A stretch of 64,000 nt of DNA from Myxococcus qinghaiensis (GTDB lineage: Bacteria; Myxococcota; Myxococcia; Myxococcales; Myxococcaceae). The stretch covers positions 124,001 to 188,000 of the forward strand of contig NZ_JAKCFA010000008.1 of assembly GCF_024198215.1 (NCBI RefSeq), written 5' to 3'. Below, piece by piece: positions 9,878 through 18,649 of the stretch. Numbering within the stretch: the stretch's first letter is position 1; each line of letters opens with the position of its first letter. The translations under genes were made by a program, and so were the position numbers. The notes below the pieces were generated by a model that ran no database searches, had not been told where the DNA came from, and saw nothing but the letters and a program-made list of their open reading frames with translations.

Positions 9878-11830
9878 TCACGCCGCCTTGTTCAGCCACG
9901 CCTCGTAGGCGGTGTAGTCGTAGTCACGCCCCAGGAAGGCGTGCACCAGCTTCGCCGCGTCGTCGGAGCCGCCCGGCTCCAGCACCGCGCGCCGGTACGC
10001 CTTCGCGGGCTCGGGGGACAACATCCCCTCCTTCTGGAACACGGTGAAGAGGTCCTTCGCGATGACCAGCGACCACATATACGTGTAGTAGTTGGACGAG
10101 TACCCCTCCAGGTGGCCGAAGGACAGGTGGAAGTACGTGCCCTCCACGTAGGGGAACGGCGTGTACGTGCCCTGGAGCTCGCGCACCAGCGCGGTGGCGT
10201 CCAGGCCCGCCGGGGCCCTCCGGTAGATTTCCAGGCTGAGCGCCGCGTAGAACATCTGCTGACGCACCCACAGGCCCTTGCCGAACTCCTCCGCGCGACG
10301 CATCCGCGTCACCATCTCCGCCGGCAGCGGCTCGCCCGTCTGGTAGTGCTTGGCGAAGGTCTGCAGGCTCGCCGTGTCGCGCGCCCACTCCTCCAGCATC
10401 TGCGACGGCGCCTCCACGAAGTCCCACTCCGTGCGCACGCCCGACACGCCGGCCCAGCGCGTGTGGCCGCCGAAGATGTGGTGCAGCAGGTGGCCGAACT
10501 CGTGGAGGAACGTCTCCACGTCGTCATGCTGGAGCAGCGCGGGCTCCGCGCCGGGCTTGGGGAAGTTGCACATCAGCACGCCCTCCGGGAGCCGCCGCCC
10601 GGACTTGCCGCTGGTGAGGGTGAACTGCGCCGCGTGCTTGTACTTGTCCGCGCGCGGATGCATGTCCAGGTAGAAGCGGCCCTTCACCGTGCCGTCCTCC
10701 AGCACGTCGTAGGCCTCCACGTCCGGGTGCCACACCACGGCGTCCTGGATGCGGCGGTACGTCACGCCGAACATCCGCGCCGTCAAGTCCAGCATGCCCT
10801 GCTTCACGCGCGTGTACTCGAAGTACGGCCGCACCGCCTGCGAGTCGAAGGCGTACTGCTCCGCCTTGATGCGGTCCTCCAGGTACGCCTGGTCCCACGG
10901 GTCCACGCGCGCGGCGCCAGGCACGTCCCGGCGCTTGCGCTCCAGGAGCAGCCCGTAGTCGCGCTCCATCCGCTTGCCGGACGCGTCGGAAATCCGGGCG
11001 ATGAAGTCCGCGGCGGCCTGCTCGTCGCGAATCATCTTGTCCTCGGTCGCGAAGGCCGCCCAGTTGCGGTAGCCCAGGAGCGTGGCCAGCTCGTGACGGC
11101 GCGCCACCATGCGCTCCAGCACGTCCGTGTTGCTGGGGTGCCCGCGCATGCGGAAGGCCCGCCACATCTGCTCGCGCGCCTTCGCGTCACGCGCGTACGT
11201 CATGAAGGGGATGATGTCCGGATAGTCGGTGGTGATGCTCACCTGGCCGTCCGCGCCGGGAGGGTGGGCGCGGACATAGTCGTCCGGCAGTCCGTCCAGC
11301 GCGGAGGGCGGCAGGGACACGGCGCGGGTGTCCTGGAGCATGTTGCGGCTGAACTCCTGGCCAATGCGGACCAGCTCCTCGTTGAGGGCCTTCACGCGGG
11401 CGCGGGTGGCGTCGTCCCGGTCCACGCCGGAGCGGCGGAAGTCGCGCAGCACCTTCTCCATCCACTTGCGCGTCTGCGCGTCCTGGCCGGAGAGGTCCAG
11501 CGAGGCGAGGACGTCGTAGACGCCCCGGTCCATGCGGATGTCGGTGGCGAGCGTCTCCAGCTCCTGCTCGGCGGACTCGGCGGCCTCGCGCATGGCGGCC
11601 TCCGGGTGGGAGTGCCGCGCGACGCTCGCGCGAGCGCCCGCGTCATCGAGCGAGGCCATGGCCTCGTCATACAGCTCCAGCACCTGGACCACGTCGAAGG
11701 GGGCGCGGAGGGCCTTGAGGCGGGCGATTCCGGCGCGGGTGGCCTCCATGGCGGCTTCGCCGGAGCGTCGGAACTCGGCGGGCGGACAGGTGATGAGGCG
11801 GACGGCGTCGGTGACAGGCGTTTCAGGCAC
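9878..11830 (-). CDS. M3 family oligoendopeptidase (thimet oligopeptidase-like)
   Basis: Zinc metallopeptidase that cleaves short peptides, probably cytosolic because no signal peptide is seen. The 650-residue length matches the M3A family. The zinc motif HEFGHLLHH lies near residue 439, and the third ligand Glu follows in DFVEAPSQMLEEW (about residue 465). ARDAKAREQMWRAFRMRG and YYTYMWSLVIAKDLF are also family-typical. The start is a GTG at 11830 with CAGGAGAG 6 bases before it; a long upstream open frame has no good site and no family similarity. It stands alone, with divergent or unrelated neighbours. Confidence 0.9.
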   Translation of the reverse strand: MPETPVTDAVRLITCPPAEFRRSGEAAMEATRAGIARLKALRAPFDVVQVLELYDEAMASLDDAGARASVARHSHPEAAMREAAESAEQELETLATDIRMDRGVYDVLASLDLSGQDAQTRKWMEKVLRDFRRSGVDRDDATRARVKALNEELVRIGQEFSRNMLQDTRAVSLPPSALDGLPDDYVRAHPPGADGQVSITTDYPDIIPFMTYARDAKAREQMWRAFRMRGHPSNTDVLERMVARRHELATLLGYRNWAAFATEDKMIRDEQAAADFIARISDASGKRMERDYGLLLERKRRDVPGAARVDPWDQAYLEDRIKAEQYAFDSQAVRPYFEYTRVKQGMLDLTARMFGVTYRRIQDAVVWHPDVEAYDVLEDGTVKGRFYLDMHPRADKYKHAAQFTLTSGKSGRRLPEGVLMCNFPKPGAEPALLQHDDVETFLHEFGHLLHHIFGGHTRWAGVSGVRTEWDFVEAPSQMLEEWARDTASLQTFAKHYQTGEPLPAEMVTRMRRAEEFGKGLWVRQQMFYAALSLEIYRRAPAGLDATALVRELQGTYTPFPYVEGTYFHLSFGHLEGYSSNYYTYMWSLVIAKDLFTVFQKEGMLSPEPAKAYRRAVLEPGGSDDAAKLVHAFLGRDYDYTAYEAWLNKAA

Positions 11831-11963
11831 GGGCTGCTCTCCTGGGCGTGCTGACGGGAAGTGTGCGCCGCAAAGGTAATCCGCCTGCCCTCCGCGAGCA
11901 GCAGCCTTTGATGACCGGACGGCACGCTGGCCGACAGTGGGCCAGCCAGGCCCCGCCCTCGCG

Positions 11964-12005
11964 AAAACAAGGAGGCCGCCCCGGCTTACAGCCAGGACGG
12001 CCTCC
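11964..12005 (-). terminator. Rho-independent terminator of the giant lipoprotein gene
   Basis: On the minus strand the stem GGAGGCCG/CGGCCTCC (11998-12005 with 11971-11978) is followed by TTGTTTT (11964-11970), a proper T-tract. It lies 26 bases after the stop of the lipoprotein gene and ahead of the M3 peptidase gene. Confidence 0.7.
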
Positions 12006-12030
12006 CCTGCCGCTCGAGGTGTCCCCGGGA

Positions 12031-15000
12031 CTACGGAAGCTCGGTACCGCTGGCGGAGTTCTGCGGCTGGCGGGCGGCGCGAATCACGAAGTCCGCCGCG
12101 TTGTTGTTCGTATCGGAACCATTGCCCCGACTCGCGTCGGAGCCGCCCTCCGCCATGGTGGCCTGCGTGGACGTGGGCAGCGCCTTGCGCTCGATGCTGC
12201 CGCCCGCCGCCGGGTGGGACGGACCGCCGGTGGTGCCCTCCGGCGTGTTCGCCGTGCCCCACCCCAGCTTGTCCACTTCAATGGGCGAGGACGTCGTCAA
12301 GTCCCGGCCGATGCGGACATGGCCGCCCGCCGTCGTCGAGGCCGACATGTCGAAGCCGGACCACATCGCGTCCGCGGCCAGCGCCCCGGTCCCGGTGTAG
12401 CCCGTGTGCGCGAGCAGGAAGTAGCCGTGCGCCGGGATGACCTTGCCCGCGGGAATCACGAAGGTGCCCGAGTACGTGGTTCCCGTCGCCGACTTGTACT
12501 GGAGCATCCAGCCGCTCAGGTCCACGGCCTGGTTCGTCGGGTTGTGCAGCTCGACGAACTCGTCCGTCTGGGACGTCACGCCACGGCCACTGACCTCGCT
12601 GATGACCACGTGGTCCGACACGGGGATGACCTCGTCCACCGTCACGGTGCCGTAGCTCGCCGGGACGCCCGGAGCGACGACGCCGTTCTGGTCGCAGTAG
12701 ACCCACGTGTCGGCGCCCGCCGGGCCGCGCGTGAAGCGGTAGCGGAAGCCGTAGAGGTAGCTCCCGTTCGCGGGAATCTGGAGGGTGGCCAACATCTCGT
12801 CGTCGTTGCCGCCGAGCGCGCCGTAGCTGGGGTTCGGCGTCGCGGACACCCACGTCCAGGACTCCGGCGCGTTGGCGTCCGTGCCATAGCCCAGCTCCGA
12901 GACGAGGTACGGGAAGTGGTCATTGCCGGACGTGCTGCGCGTCGTCACCTGCGGCTCGTAGACGCGGCTGGTGACCTCGTGGGGCGAGCCCGGTGCAATC
13001 GCCGTCGGGAACGACTTGGGGGACTCGATGGCGCAGAACTCCACGGGCGGTTGGATGACCACGCCGCACGTCTCGTTGGGCAGGCCCGGCGTGCCCCGGT
13101 CTCCGCCCGACAGCTCGTCGCTGGAGGCGCACCAGAACCAGGAGTAGCGGCTCGCGGTGCTGCCCACCAGCTCCGAGGACAGGCTCAGCGAGCGGCCCGC
13201 CACCAGGGGGAACTCCTCGTCATAGGTGACGTCGTCCATCACCACGCCCTTCACGCGCAGGGACAGCTGGCCGGTGGCCTCCAGGTCCAGGGCGTTCCCG
13301 TAGCCATGGTCCGCCGCCACGCCGCCGTTGGTGGCGAAGTCCGCGTTGCTCGCCAGCACCAGGATGCCGCGCGCCGGCAGCACCACGGCCGCGCCCGGGC
13401 CCCGGTCCACCGAGACGGTGCTCGTGTCCGAGGAGATGAGCGACAGGCCGTTGATGTTGAGCAGCGCGTCGGACGTGCTCGTCACCTCGATGTACTCCGT
13501 CGTGCCGGTGCTCGGGGAGGCCATGATTTCGGTGATGATGAGCGCGCGCTCGCCCGGCGCCGCCGCCGTGGTGCACGCCGCCTGGTAGCAGACGCCCTCC
13601 ACGCCAGGGCACGCCGTCGAGGTGGGCACATAGCGGCACGTCGGCTCGCCCGCGAGCACCTCGCAGGTGGCCTCGTACGTCACGACCTCCACACCGGACT
13701 CGGAGCACTCGGAAGCGCGGGGCGCGCAGACGTGACTGCCGCACGCTCCAGGCAGGTCCAGCGAGGTGCCCGTCAGCAGGCTGGTGTTCCCCACGCCGTC
13801 CAGCACGCGCACGGCGAAGTGATACGTGCGACCCGTGGGGAGGCTCGGGACTGTCACCTCCTCTTGCGTGCCGGGCAGGCCGGGCGCGCCGGTGGGCACC
13901 AGCACCGCCACCTCGAAGTTCGTCTCGGTCAACGGCGCCAGGCTGTAGCGCAGCTGGTAGGACGCGGCCTGGCCGAGCTGGCCGTCATCGCCCGTGGCGA
14001 CCCAGCGCAGCCGCACGGAGTCGGTGCCCACCACGCTCGCCTCCAGCGAGGCCACCTTCGCGGGGAGCTGGTCGTCGATGAGGGTCAGCGCGGTGGACGC
14101 GGCCGTCAGGCTCGCGCCGGACACGGAGGCCGTCAGCGTGTAGTCACCCTCCTGGACCACCGAGAGCGTGCTGAAGCGCGCCACACCCGAGACGGCCGTG
14201 GCCGTGACGTCGCCTTCGAGCACGCCGCCGCCCGAGAGCGCGAGCGTCACGACAGGCGTCTGGGAGGACGTCGTGTTGCCGAACGCGTCCTGTACGGCCA
14301 CGCGCACCTCGGGCAGCACCTGACGCACCGAGGCCGAGGCCGGCACCGAGACGAAGCCCAGCCGCTCCGGAGCCGCGGCCTCCACCGTCACGTCGAGCGC
14401 CTCCGACACCGCGAGCGCCGCGTCCGAGAAGGTGACGGTCTGCGTGCCCGCCGTGCGCAGCGTGAGATTGAAGAGGTGCTCGCCCTGCTCCGCGGCGGTG
14501 TACGTGTGGGCGGTGAGCAACCCCGCCTGGGCGTCCGTCGACGAGGGCTGCACCGTGCCCACGTAGTCGCGGGACAGGTTGCCGAAGCGGTCCCTCGCGC
14601 TGACGGAGAAGGACTGCGCGACACCCGCCGTCAGCACCTGCGTCACAGGCGCCACGTGAAGCGCGGTGGCCACACCCGCGCTCACCGTCACGGCCTCGGA
14701 GGCCGTCAGCGTCGCCTGCTGCGTGTCCACGGCGGACAGCGTCGTCTCCTGCGCCTGGGCGAACGTCACACTGAAGACGTGCCGTCCCGCGTCCGCCTCG
14801 GTGAAGGTGTACGCGCCCGGGACGGAGGCCCCGGGGTCCTGCGCCACGCTGAGCGCCACCGTGCCCCGGTAGCCGGAGGCCTGGTTGCCATACGCATCCA
14901 CCAGCGTCACCGTCGCCACCACCGCCTGGCCGGCGGCCGGCGTCGTCGTGGACAGCCCCAGCGTCAGCGACGCCGCGGCCCCCGGGGACACCTGCGTGTT

Positions 15001-17559
15001 CTGGGAGGCGGACCGGGAGCTGCCCGCTTCAGACACGGTGATGGAGTGCCCGCCGGACGTCTCCAGCGTCACGCTGAAGGTGTAGCGACCCGCGTCCTCG
15101 GCGGTGAAGACATGCTCGGGAGGCAGCGTGGCCCGGGGGTCGTCCGAGGCGAAGTCCACCTCACCGGTGTAGCCCGTGACGAGGTTGCCGGAGCCGTCCC
15201 GCACGCTGAGCGTCAGCTCGTGGCTGCTGCCCGCCGCCACCTGCGCCGGCAGCCCTTCCAGCACCAGGTGGTGGCCAGCGTCGCTCGTCACCTCCACCTC
15301 CATGAACGCCGTGAGCTGCGCGTTGGCGGTGTCCGTCGCCGTCACGCGGCGAAGCCCCGAGGTCATCAGCACCACGTCCGTGAAGACATGGCGACCCTGG
15401 TCCTGCGCGGTGAAGGTGTAGTCGGCGGGCAGCTCCGCCGCCGGGTCCGTGGACGTGAAGCGCACCGCGCCCGTGTAGCCCTGGGCCACGTTGTTGAAGT
15501 CGTCGAACGCCGTCACCTCCACGCTCTGGGACTGCCCCACGACGACAGGCGCCACCAGGCCCGTGAGCACCAGCCGCGACGGCGCACCCGCCGCGATGAC
15601 GAACTCCGCGCTCTGCACCGTCAGCCCGTTGGCGCTGGCCTGGAAGCGATAGGTGCCCGTGGTGTCGACGCGAAGGCCGGAGAAGAGGGCCACGCCGGAC
15701 GCGGCGGAGACCTGCTTCGGCTCGAAGCCCGTGCCCCCCACCAACGTCAGCGTCACCGGCAGGCTGCTCTCCGTCACCACCTCGCCCTGCGCGTTCAGCA
15801 GGGAGACGCCCACGTCCGCGAGCGACTGGCCCGCGGTGCCGTTCACCGGCTGCGGGGTGAAGGCGAGCTGCGTCACCTCGGAGTTCAGCGTCTGGAAGGA
15901 CAGGCTGTTGGAGAGCGCGGCGTTGCCCCGGTTGTCCACCACCCGCAGCGCGACATGGTACGTCTGGTTCGCGCTCAGGCCTGTGAGCTGGGCGGACTCA
16001 GCGGTGCCCGAAGGGGCGGGCGCATTCACGCCTCCCACCGGCGTCGCCGCGTCGAACTCCGCGGCGGTGGTGATGGGGGCCAGGGAGTAGCGCAGCGTCT
16101 GCGACAGCGCGCGCCCCACGTTGCCGTCATCCCCCACGGCCACCCACGTCACCGTCGCGGAGTCCGCGCCGAGCGTTCCCACCGCGAGCACGGGCCTGGC
16201 GGGCGGCACGTCATCCACGATGGCGATGGCGGCGCTGTCCGTGGCCGTCAGGCCGGGCGCGCTGGCCCGGAGGTGGAAGCTGCCCTCCGTGCTCACGCGA
16301 AGCCCGGTGAAGCGGGCCACGCCCTCCACCGGCGCCACCGCCAGAACGCCGGAGAGGTCACCGGCCTCCACCAGCGACACCGTCACGACAGGCGCCCCCA
16401 CGGCCGACGTGTTGCCGAAGCCGTCCTGGAGCGACACCTCCACCGAGGACAGCGCCGTGCTCGACGAGCCCGACGTGGGCACCTGGGTGAACGCCAGCGT
16501 CGAGGGCTCCCCCGCCACCACGCCCACGTCCTGATGACCGCTCAGCGTGGCGACGCCCACGTCCTGCACGGTGACCTGGTGGCTGCCCGCGCGCTTGAGG
16601 ACGAGGCCCGTGAAGGTGAAGTGTCCCGCGTCCGTCGCGGTGAAGACATGGGACGCGGGCAGCGTCGCCGTGGCGTCCGTGGAGCGCACGGCCAGCGTGC
16701 CCGTGTAGTTCGTGGCCACGTTGCCGAACGCGTCATGCACCGTCACCTGCGCCTCGCGCGCCGCACCCGCGACGGCGGTGGCCGTCAGGCCCGCGAGCTC
16801 CAGCGAGGCCGCCTCGGCCGGCACCACGGTGAACGTCTCCGTCGTCGCGTTCTCCACGCCCGTCGCCGCCGCCAGGAGCTGGAAGCCCGCGCCGGCCTTC
16901 TTCAGCACCACGTCCGTGAAGCGCGCCACGCCGTCCACCGGCACCACGGTGAGCGTCCCCTCCAGCGTCGCGGCCCCCGGGTTCGCCGCCAGCGACAGCG
17001 TCACCGGCGCCGTCGCGCCTGGGACGAGTCGCGCCTGGGAGTCGAGGTAGCGCACCTCCAGGCTGTTGATGACCGCGCCCGCCGTGGCCTCCAGCGCCGA
17101 CGTGGAGAACGCCAGCCGCGTGGCCACCGGCGCGACGAAGGTGAACGAGGGCTGCGAGGCCAGCACCACCGCGCCCCCTTCCGCGGCGACGGAGACCGTC
17201 ACCCGCTTCTCACCCGCGCGCGTGGACACCACGAAGGCGACGGCGACACCCTGGCTGTTCGTCAGCCCCGCCTGCGTCACCGTGTTGCCCTCGCCCGCCA
17301 CCGCCACCATCACCGAACGTCCCGCCAGCAGCGCGCCGTCCTTGCCCTTCACGATGACGGTGACCTCGCCCCGGGCCTGGCCATCCGCCAGCAGCGCCCC
17401 CGTCGGCGTCAGCACCACCGTGGACGCGGTGGCGTCCGGCAGCGTCGCGGGCGGCGGCAACGGCTGGGGATTCGAGTCATCGCCACAACCAAGCAACAGG
17501 CCAAGGCTCAACACAGCCAGCCCGAGGAGTCGGGCTGACGGGGCAAGGCGTACGGACAT
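12031..17559 (-). CDS. Giant secreted lipoprotein with Ig-like, FN3-like and lamin-tail domains
   Basis: An 1842-residue surface or exported lipoprotein. The signal peptide ends in the lipobox LLLGC (Cys25), with a Pro-rich spacer after it. Residues about 45-135 look like an invasin-type Big_1 domain (GQARGEVTVIVKGKDGALL). Then come about ten Ig/filamin-like repeats of roughly 100 residues with the recurring signatures DAFGN and HVFTAxDAGxYTF. Two FN3-like domains lie near 450-556 and 1165-1272 (both with WVAxGDDGxxG and LRYSLAP). A Cys-rich segment covers 1272-1330. Lamin-tail-like domains lie near 1338-1500 (IITEIMASPSTGTTEYIEV) and 1646-1842 (VVISEVSGRG, EFVELHNPT, DLSGWMLQY). The architecture suggests adhesion or matrix binding; no catalytic domain is visible. 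ATG start with GGAG upstream. Neighbours give no functional clue. Confidence 0.88.
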   Translation of the reverse strand: MSVRLAPSARLLGLAVLSLGLLLGCGDDSNPQPLPPPATLPDATASTVVLTPTGALLADGQARGEVTVIVKGKDGALLAGRSVMVAVAGEGNTVTQAGLTNSQGVAVAFVVSTRAGEKRVTVSVAAEGGAVVLASQPSFTFVAPVATRLAFSTSALEATAGAVINSLEVRYLDSQARLVPGATAPVTLSLAANPGAATLEGTLTVVPVDGVARFTDVVLKKAGAGFQLLAAATGVENATTETFTVVPAEAASLELAGLTATAVAGAAREAQVTVHDAFGNVATNYTGTLAVRSTDATATLPASHVFTATDAGHFTFTGLVLKRAGSHQVTVQDVGVATLSGHQDVGVVAGEPSTLAFTQVPTSGSSSTALSSVEVSLQDGFGNTSAVGAPVVTVSLVEAGDLSGVLAVAPVEGVARFTGLRVSTEGSFHLRASAPGLTATDSAAIAIVDDVPPARPVLAVGTLGADSATVTWVAVGDDGNVGRALSQTLRYSLAPITTAAEFDAATPVGGVNAPAPSGTAESAQLTGLSANQTYHVALRVVDNRGNAALSNSLSFQTLNSEVTQLAFTPQPVNGTAGQSLADVGVSLLNAQGEVVTESSLPVTLTLVGGTGFEPKQVSAASGVALFSGLRVDTTGTYRFQASANGLTVQSAEFVIAAGAPSRLVLTGLVAPVVVGQSQSVEVTAFDDFNNVAQGYTGAVRFTSTDPAAELPADYTFTAQDQGRHVFTDVVLMTSGLRRVTATDTANAQLTAFMEVEVTSDAGHHLVLEGLPAQVAAGSSHELTLSVRDGSGNLVTGYTGEVDFASDDPRATLPPEHVFTAEDAGRYTFSVTLETSGGHSITVSEAGSSRSASQNTQVSPGAAASLTLGLSTTTPAAGQAVVATVTLVDAYGNQASGYRGTVALSVAQDPGASVPGAYTFTEADAGRHVFSVTFAQAQETTLSAVDTQQATLTASEAVTVSAGVATALHVAPVTQVLTAGVAQSFSVSARDRFGNLSRDYVGTVQPSSTDAQAGLLTAHTYTAAEQGEHLFNLTLRTAGTQTVTFSDAALAVSEALDVTVEAAAPERLGFVSVPASASVRQVLPEVRVAVQDAFGNTTSSQTPVVTLALSGGGVLEGDVTATAVSGVARFSTLSVVQEGDYTLTASVSGASLTAASTALTLIDDQLPAKVASLEASVVGTDSVRLRWVATGDDGQLGQAASYQLRYSLAPLTETNFEVAVLVPTGAPGLPGTQEEVTVPSLPTGRTYHFAVRVLDGVGNTSLLTGTSLDLPGACGSHVCAPRASECSESGVEVVTYEATCEVLAGEPTCRYVPTSTACPGVEGVCYQAACTTAAAPGERALIITEIMASPSTGTTEYIEVTSTSDALLNINGLSLISSDTSTVSVDRGPGAAVVLPARGILVLASNADFATNGGVAADHGYGNALDLEATGQLSLRVKGVVMDDVTYDEEFPLVAGRSLSLSSELVGSTASRYSWFWCASSDELSGGDRGTPGLPNETCGVVIQPPVEFCAIESPKSFPTAIAPGSPHEVTSRVYEPQVTTRSTSGNDHFPYLVSELGYGTDANAPESWTWVSATPNPSYGALGGNDDEMLATLQIPANGSYLYGFRYRFTRGPAGADTWVYCDQNGVVAPGVPASYGTVTVDEVIPVSDHVVISEVSGRGVTSQTDEFVELHNPTNQAVDLSGWMLQYKSATGTTYSGTFVIPAGKVIPAHGYFLLAHTGYTGTGALAADAMWSGFDMSASTTAGGHVRIGRDLTTSSPIEVDKLGWGTANTPEGTTGGPSHPAAGGSIERKALPTSTQATMAEGGSDASRGNGSDTNNNAADFVIRAARQPQNSASGTELP

Positions 17560-17611
17560 GCGTGTCTCCGGGATGCGAGCAGTCCCCCCAGGGAAGACTC
17601 CGCTCGCGAGG

Positions 17612-17682
17612 TGCGATGCCTTGTACCAGACATCGCAACCCCACGGAGACCCAGGCCACAAGTTTGCAGTTACAACAAACTT
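17612..17682 (-). promoter_or_regulatory. Two inverted repeats in the upstream region of the giant lipoprotein gene
   Basis: TGCGATG/CATCGCA (17612-17618 and 17631-17637, 12-base spacer) and AAGTTTG/CAAACTT (17660-17666 and 17676-17682, 9-base spacer) are both perfect 7-bp dyads. They lie 53 and 101 bases upstream of the ATG, and the outer one sits in an AT-rich patch. They could be operators or leader-RNA structures; the sequence does not say which. Confidence 0.35.
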
Positions 17683-17744
17683 CACCCACGAGGAGGTCGT
17701 GGACGCCCCAGCCTCCTCCCGAGCCGCGAGCCCTGGGGCCCGGG

Positions 17745-18548
17745 CTACATCCCGAGGGCCGCCATCAGCGCGGCGCCGCCCAAGAGGGACTGGCCACCAT
17801 CGCAGACCATGATGGAGCCGGTGATGTAGGACGCGCCCTCCGAGGACAGGAAGAGGGCCAGCCGGGAGATGTCCGCCTTGGTGCCGAAGCGCTGGAGCGG
17901 CAGGGCCTGGGCGAGCTTCTCGTGGCCTTCCGCGCTGGGGGCCAGGCGGCGCATGCCCTCGGTGTCCTCGATGGGGCCGGGGGTAATCGCGTTGACGCGC
18001 ACGCCGGCGCTGCCCCACTCGAGCGCGAGCACGCGGGTGAGCATGTCCACGCCCGCCTTGGCGGCGCACACGTGGGCCTGCATGGCCATGGGCAGATAGG
18101 CCTGGGGCGCGGAGATGTTGATGACGCAGGCGCCGGGCTTGCGCAGGTGCTCGAAGCCGGCGCGACAGAGGTTGAAGGTGCCCAGCACGTCGATGTCCAT
18201 GACGGCCTTGAAGCCGTTGGAGGACATGCCCAGCGCGGGCGCGGGGAAGTTGCCCGCGGCGCCACAGATGAGGATGTCCATTTCACCGTACACATCGCGC
18301 ACCGTCTGGAGCGCCTTCTCCACGGAGGCGTAGTCGCGCACGTCCGCGGCCACGCCCATGGCGGTGCCGTAAGCCTGGAGGCCCTTCACCGCACCCTCCA
18401 GCTTCTCCACGTTGCGGCCGTTGATGGCCACCTTGGCGCCCGCCTTCACGAACGCCTCGGCGATGCCGAGGTTGATGCCGCTGCTGCCCCCCGAGATGAA
18501 CGCCACCTTGCCCGCCAGCAGCCCGTCCTTGAACACGCCTTCAGCCAT
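17745..18548 (-). CDS. SDR oxidoreductase resembling peroxisomal 2,4-dienoyl-CoA reductase
   Basis: Probable NADPH-dependent 2,4-dienoyl-CoA reductase for beta-oxidation of polyunsaturated acyl chains. The 267-residue SDR has the cofactor motif ISGGSSGINLGIAEAF, then GAAGNFPAPALGMSSNGFK and DIDVLGTFN, which closely follow the DECR2-type family. The usual SDR catalytic Tyr of YxxxK is absent (the segment reads HVCAAKAG, with Val in its place), and that is expected for this dienoyl-CoA reductase branch rather than damage. The ATG at 18548 has CAGGAG upstream; the frame is open further but without family similarity. Another unsaturated acyl-CoA enzyme (22385-23212) lies 4 kb away, which supports the role. 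Confidence 0.8.
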   Translation of the reverse strand: MAEGVFKDGLLAGKVAFISGGSSGINLGIAEAFVKAGAKVAINGRNVEKLEGAVKGLQAYGTAMGVAADVRDYASVEKALQTVRDVYGEMDILICGAAGNFPAPALGMSSNGFKAVMDIDVLGTFNLCRAGFEHLRKPGACVINISAPQAYLPMAMQAHVCAAKAGVDMLTRVLALEWGSAGVRVNAITPGPIEDTEGMRRLAPSAEGHEKLAQALPLQRFGTKADISRLALFLSSEGASYITGSIMVCDGGQSLLGGAALMAALGM

Positions 18549-18649
18549 GACTCGTCTCCTGTGGAAGCAACCGGGCGGCGACTTGAACAGAACCTGCCGC
18601 ACTGCGTCCACGGGCGCGTGTCAGGGCTCGTGTGGTAGAGGGCGGAAGC

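Noticed and set aside
11848..17538. A plus-strand open frame of about 1900 codons opposite the giant lipoprotein.
   Set aside because: It is antisense to a gene with a lipobox and recognisable domains. Its product is a His/Arg/Gly/Ala-rich string with no family, as expected from opposite-strand reading of high-GC codons.
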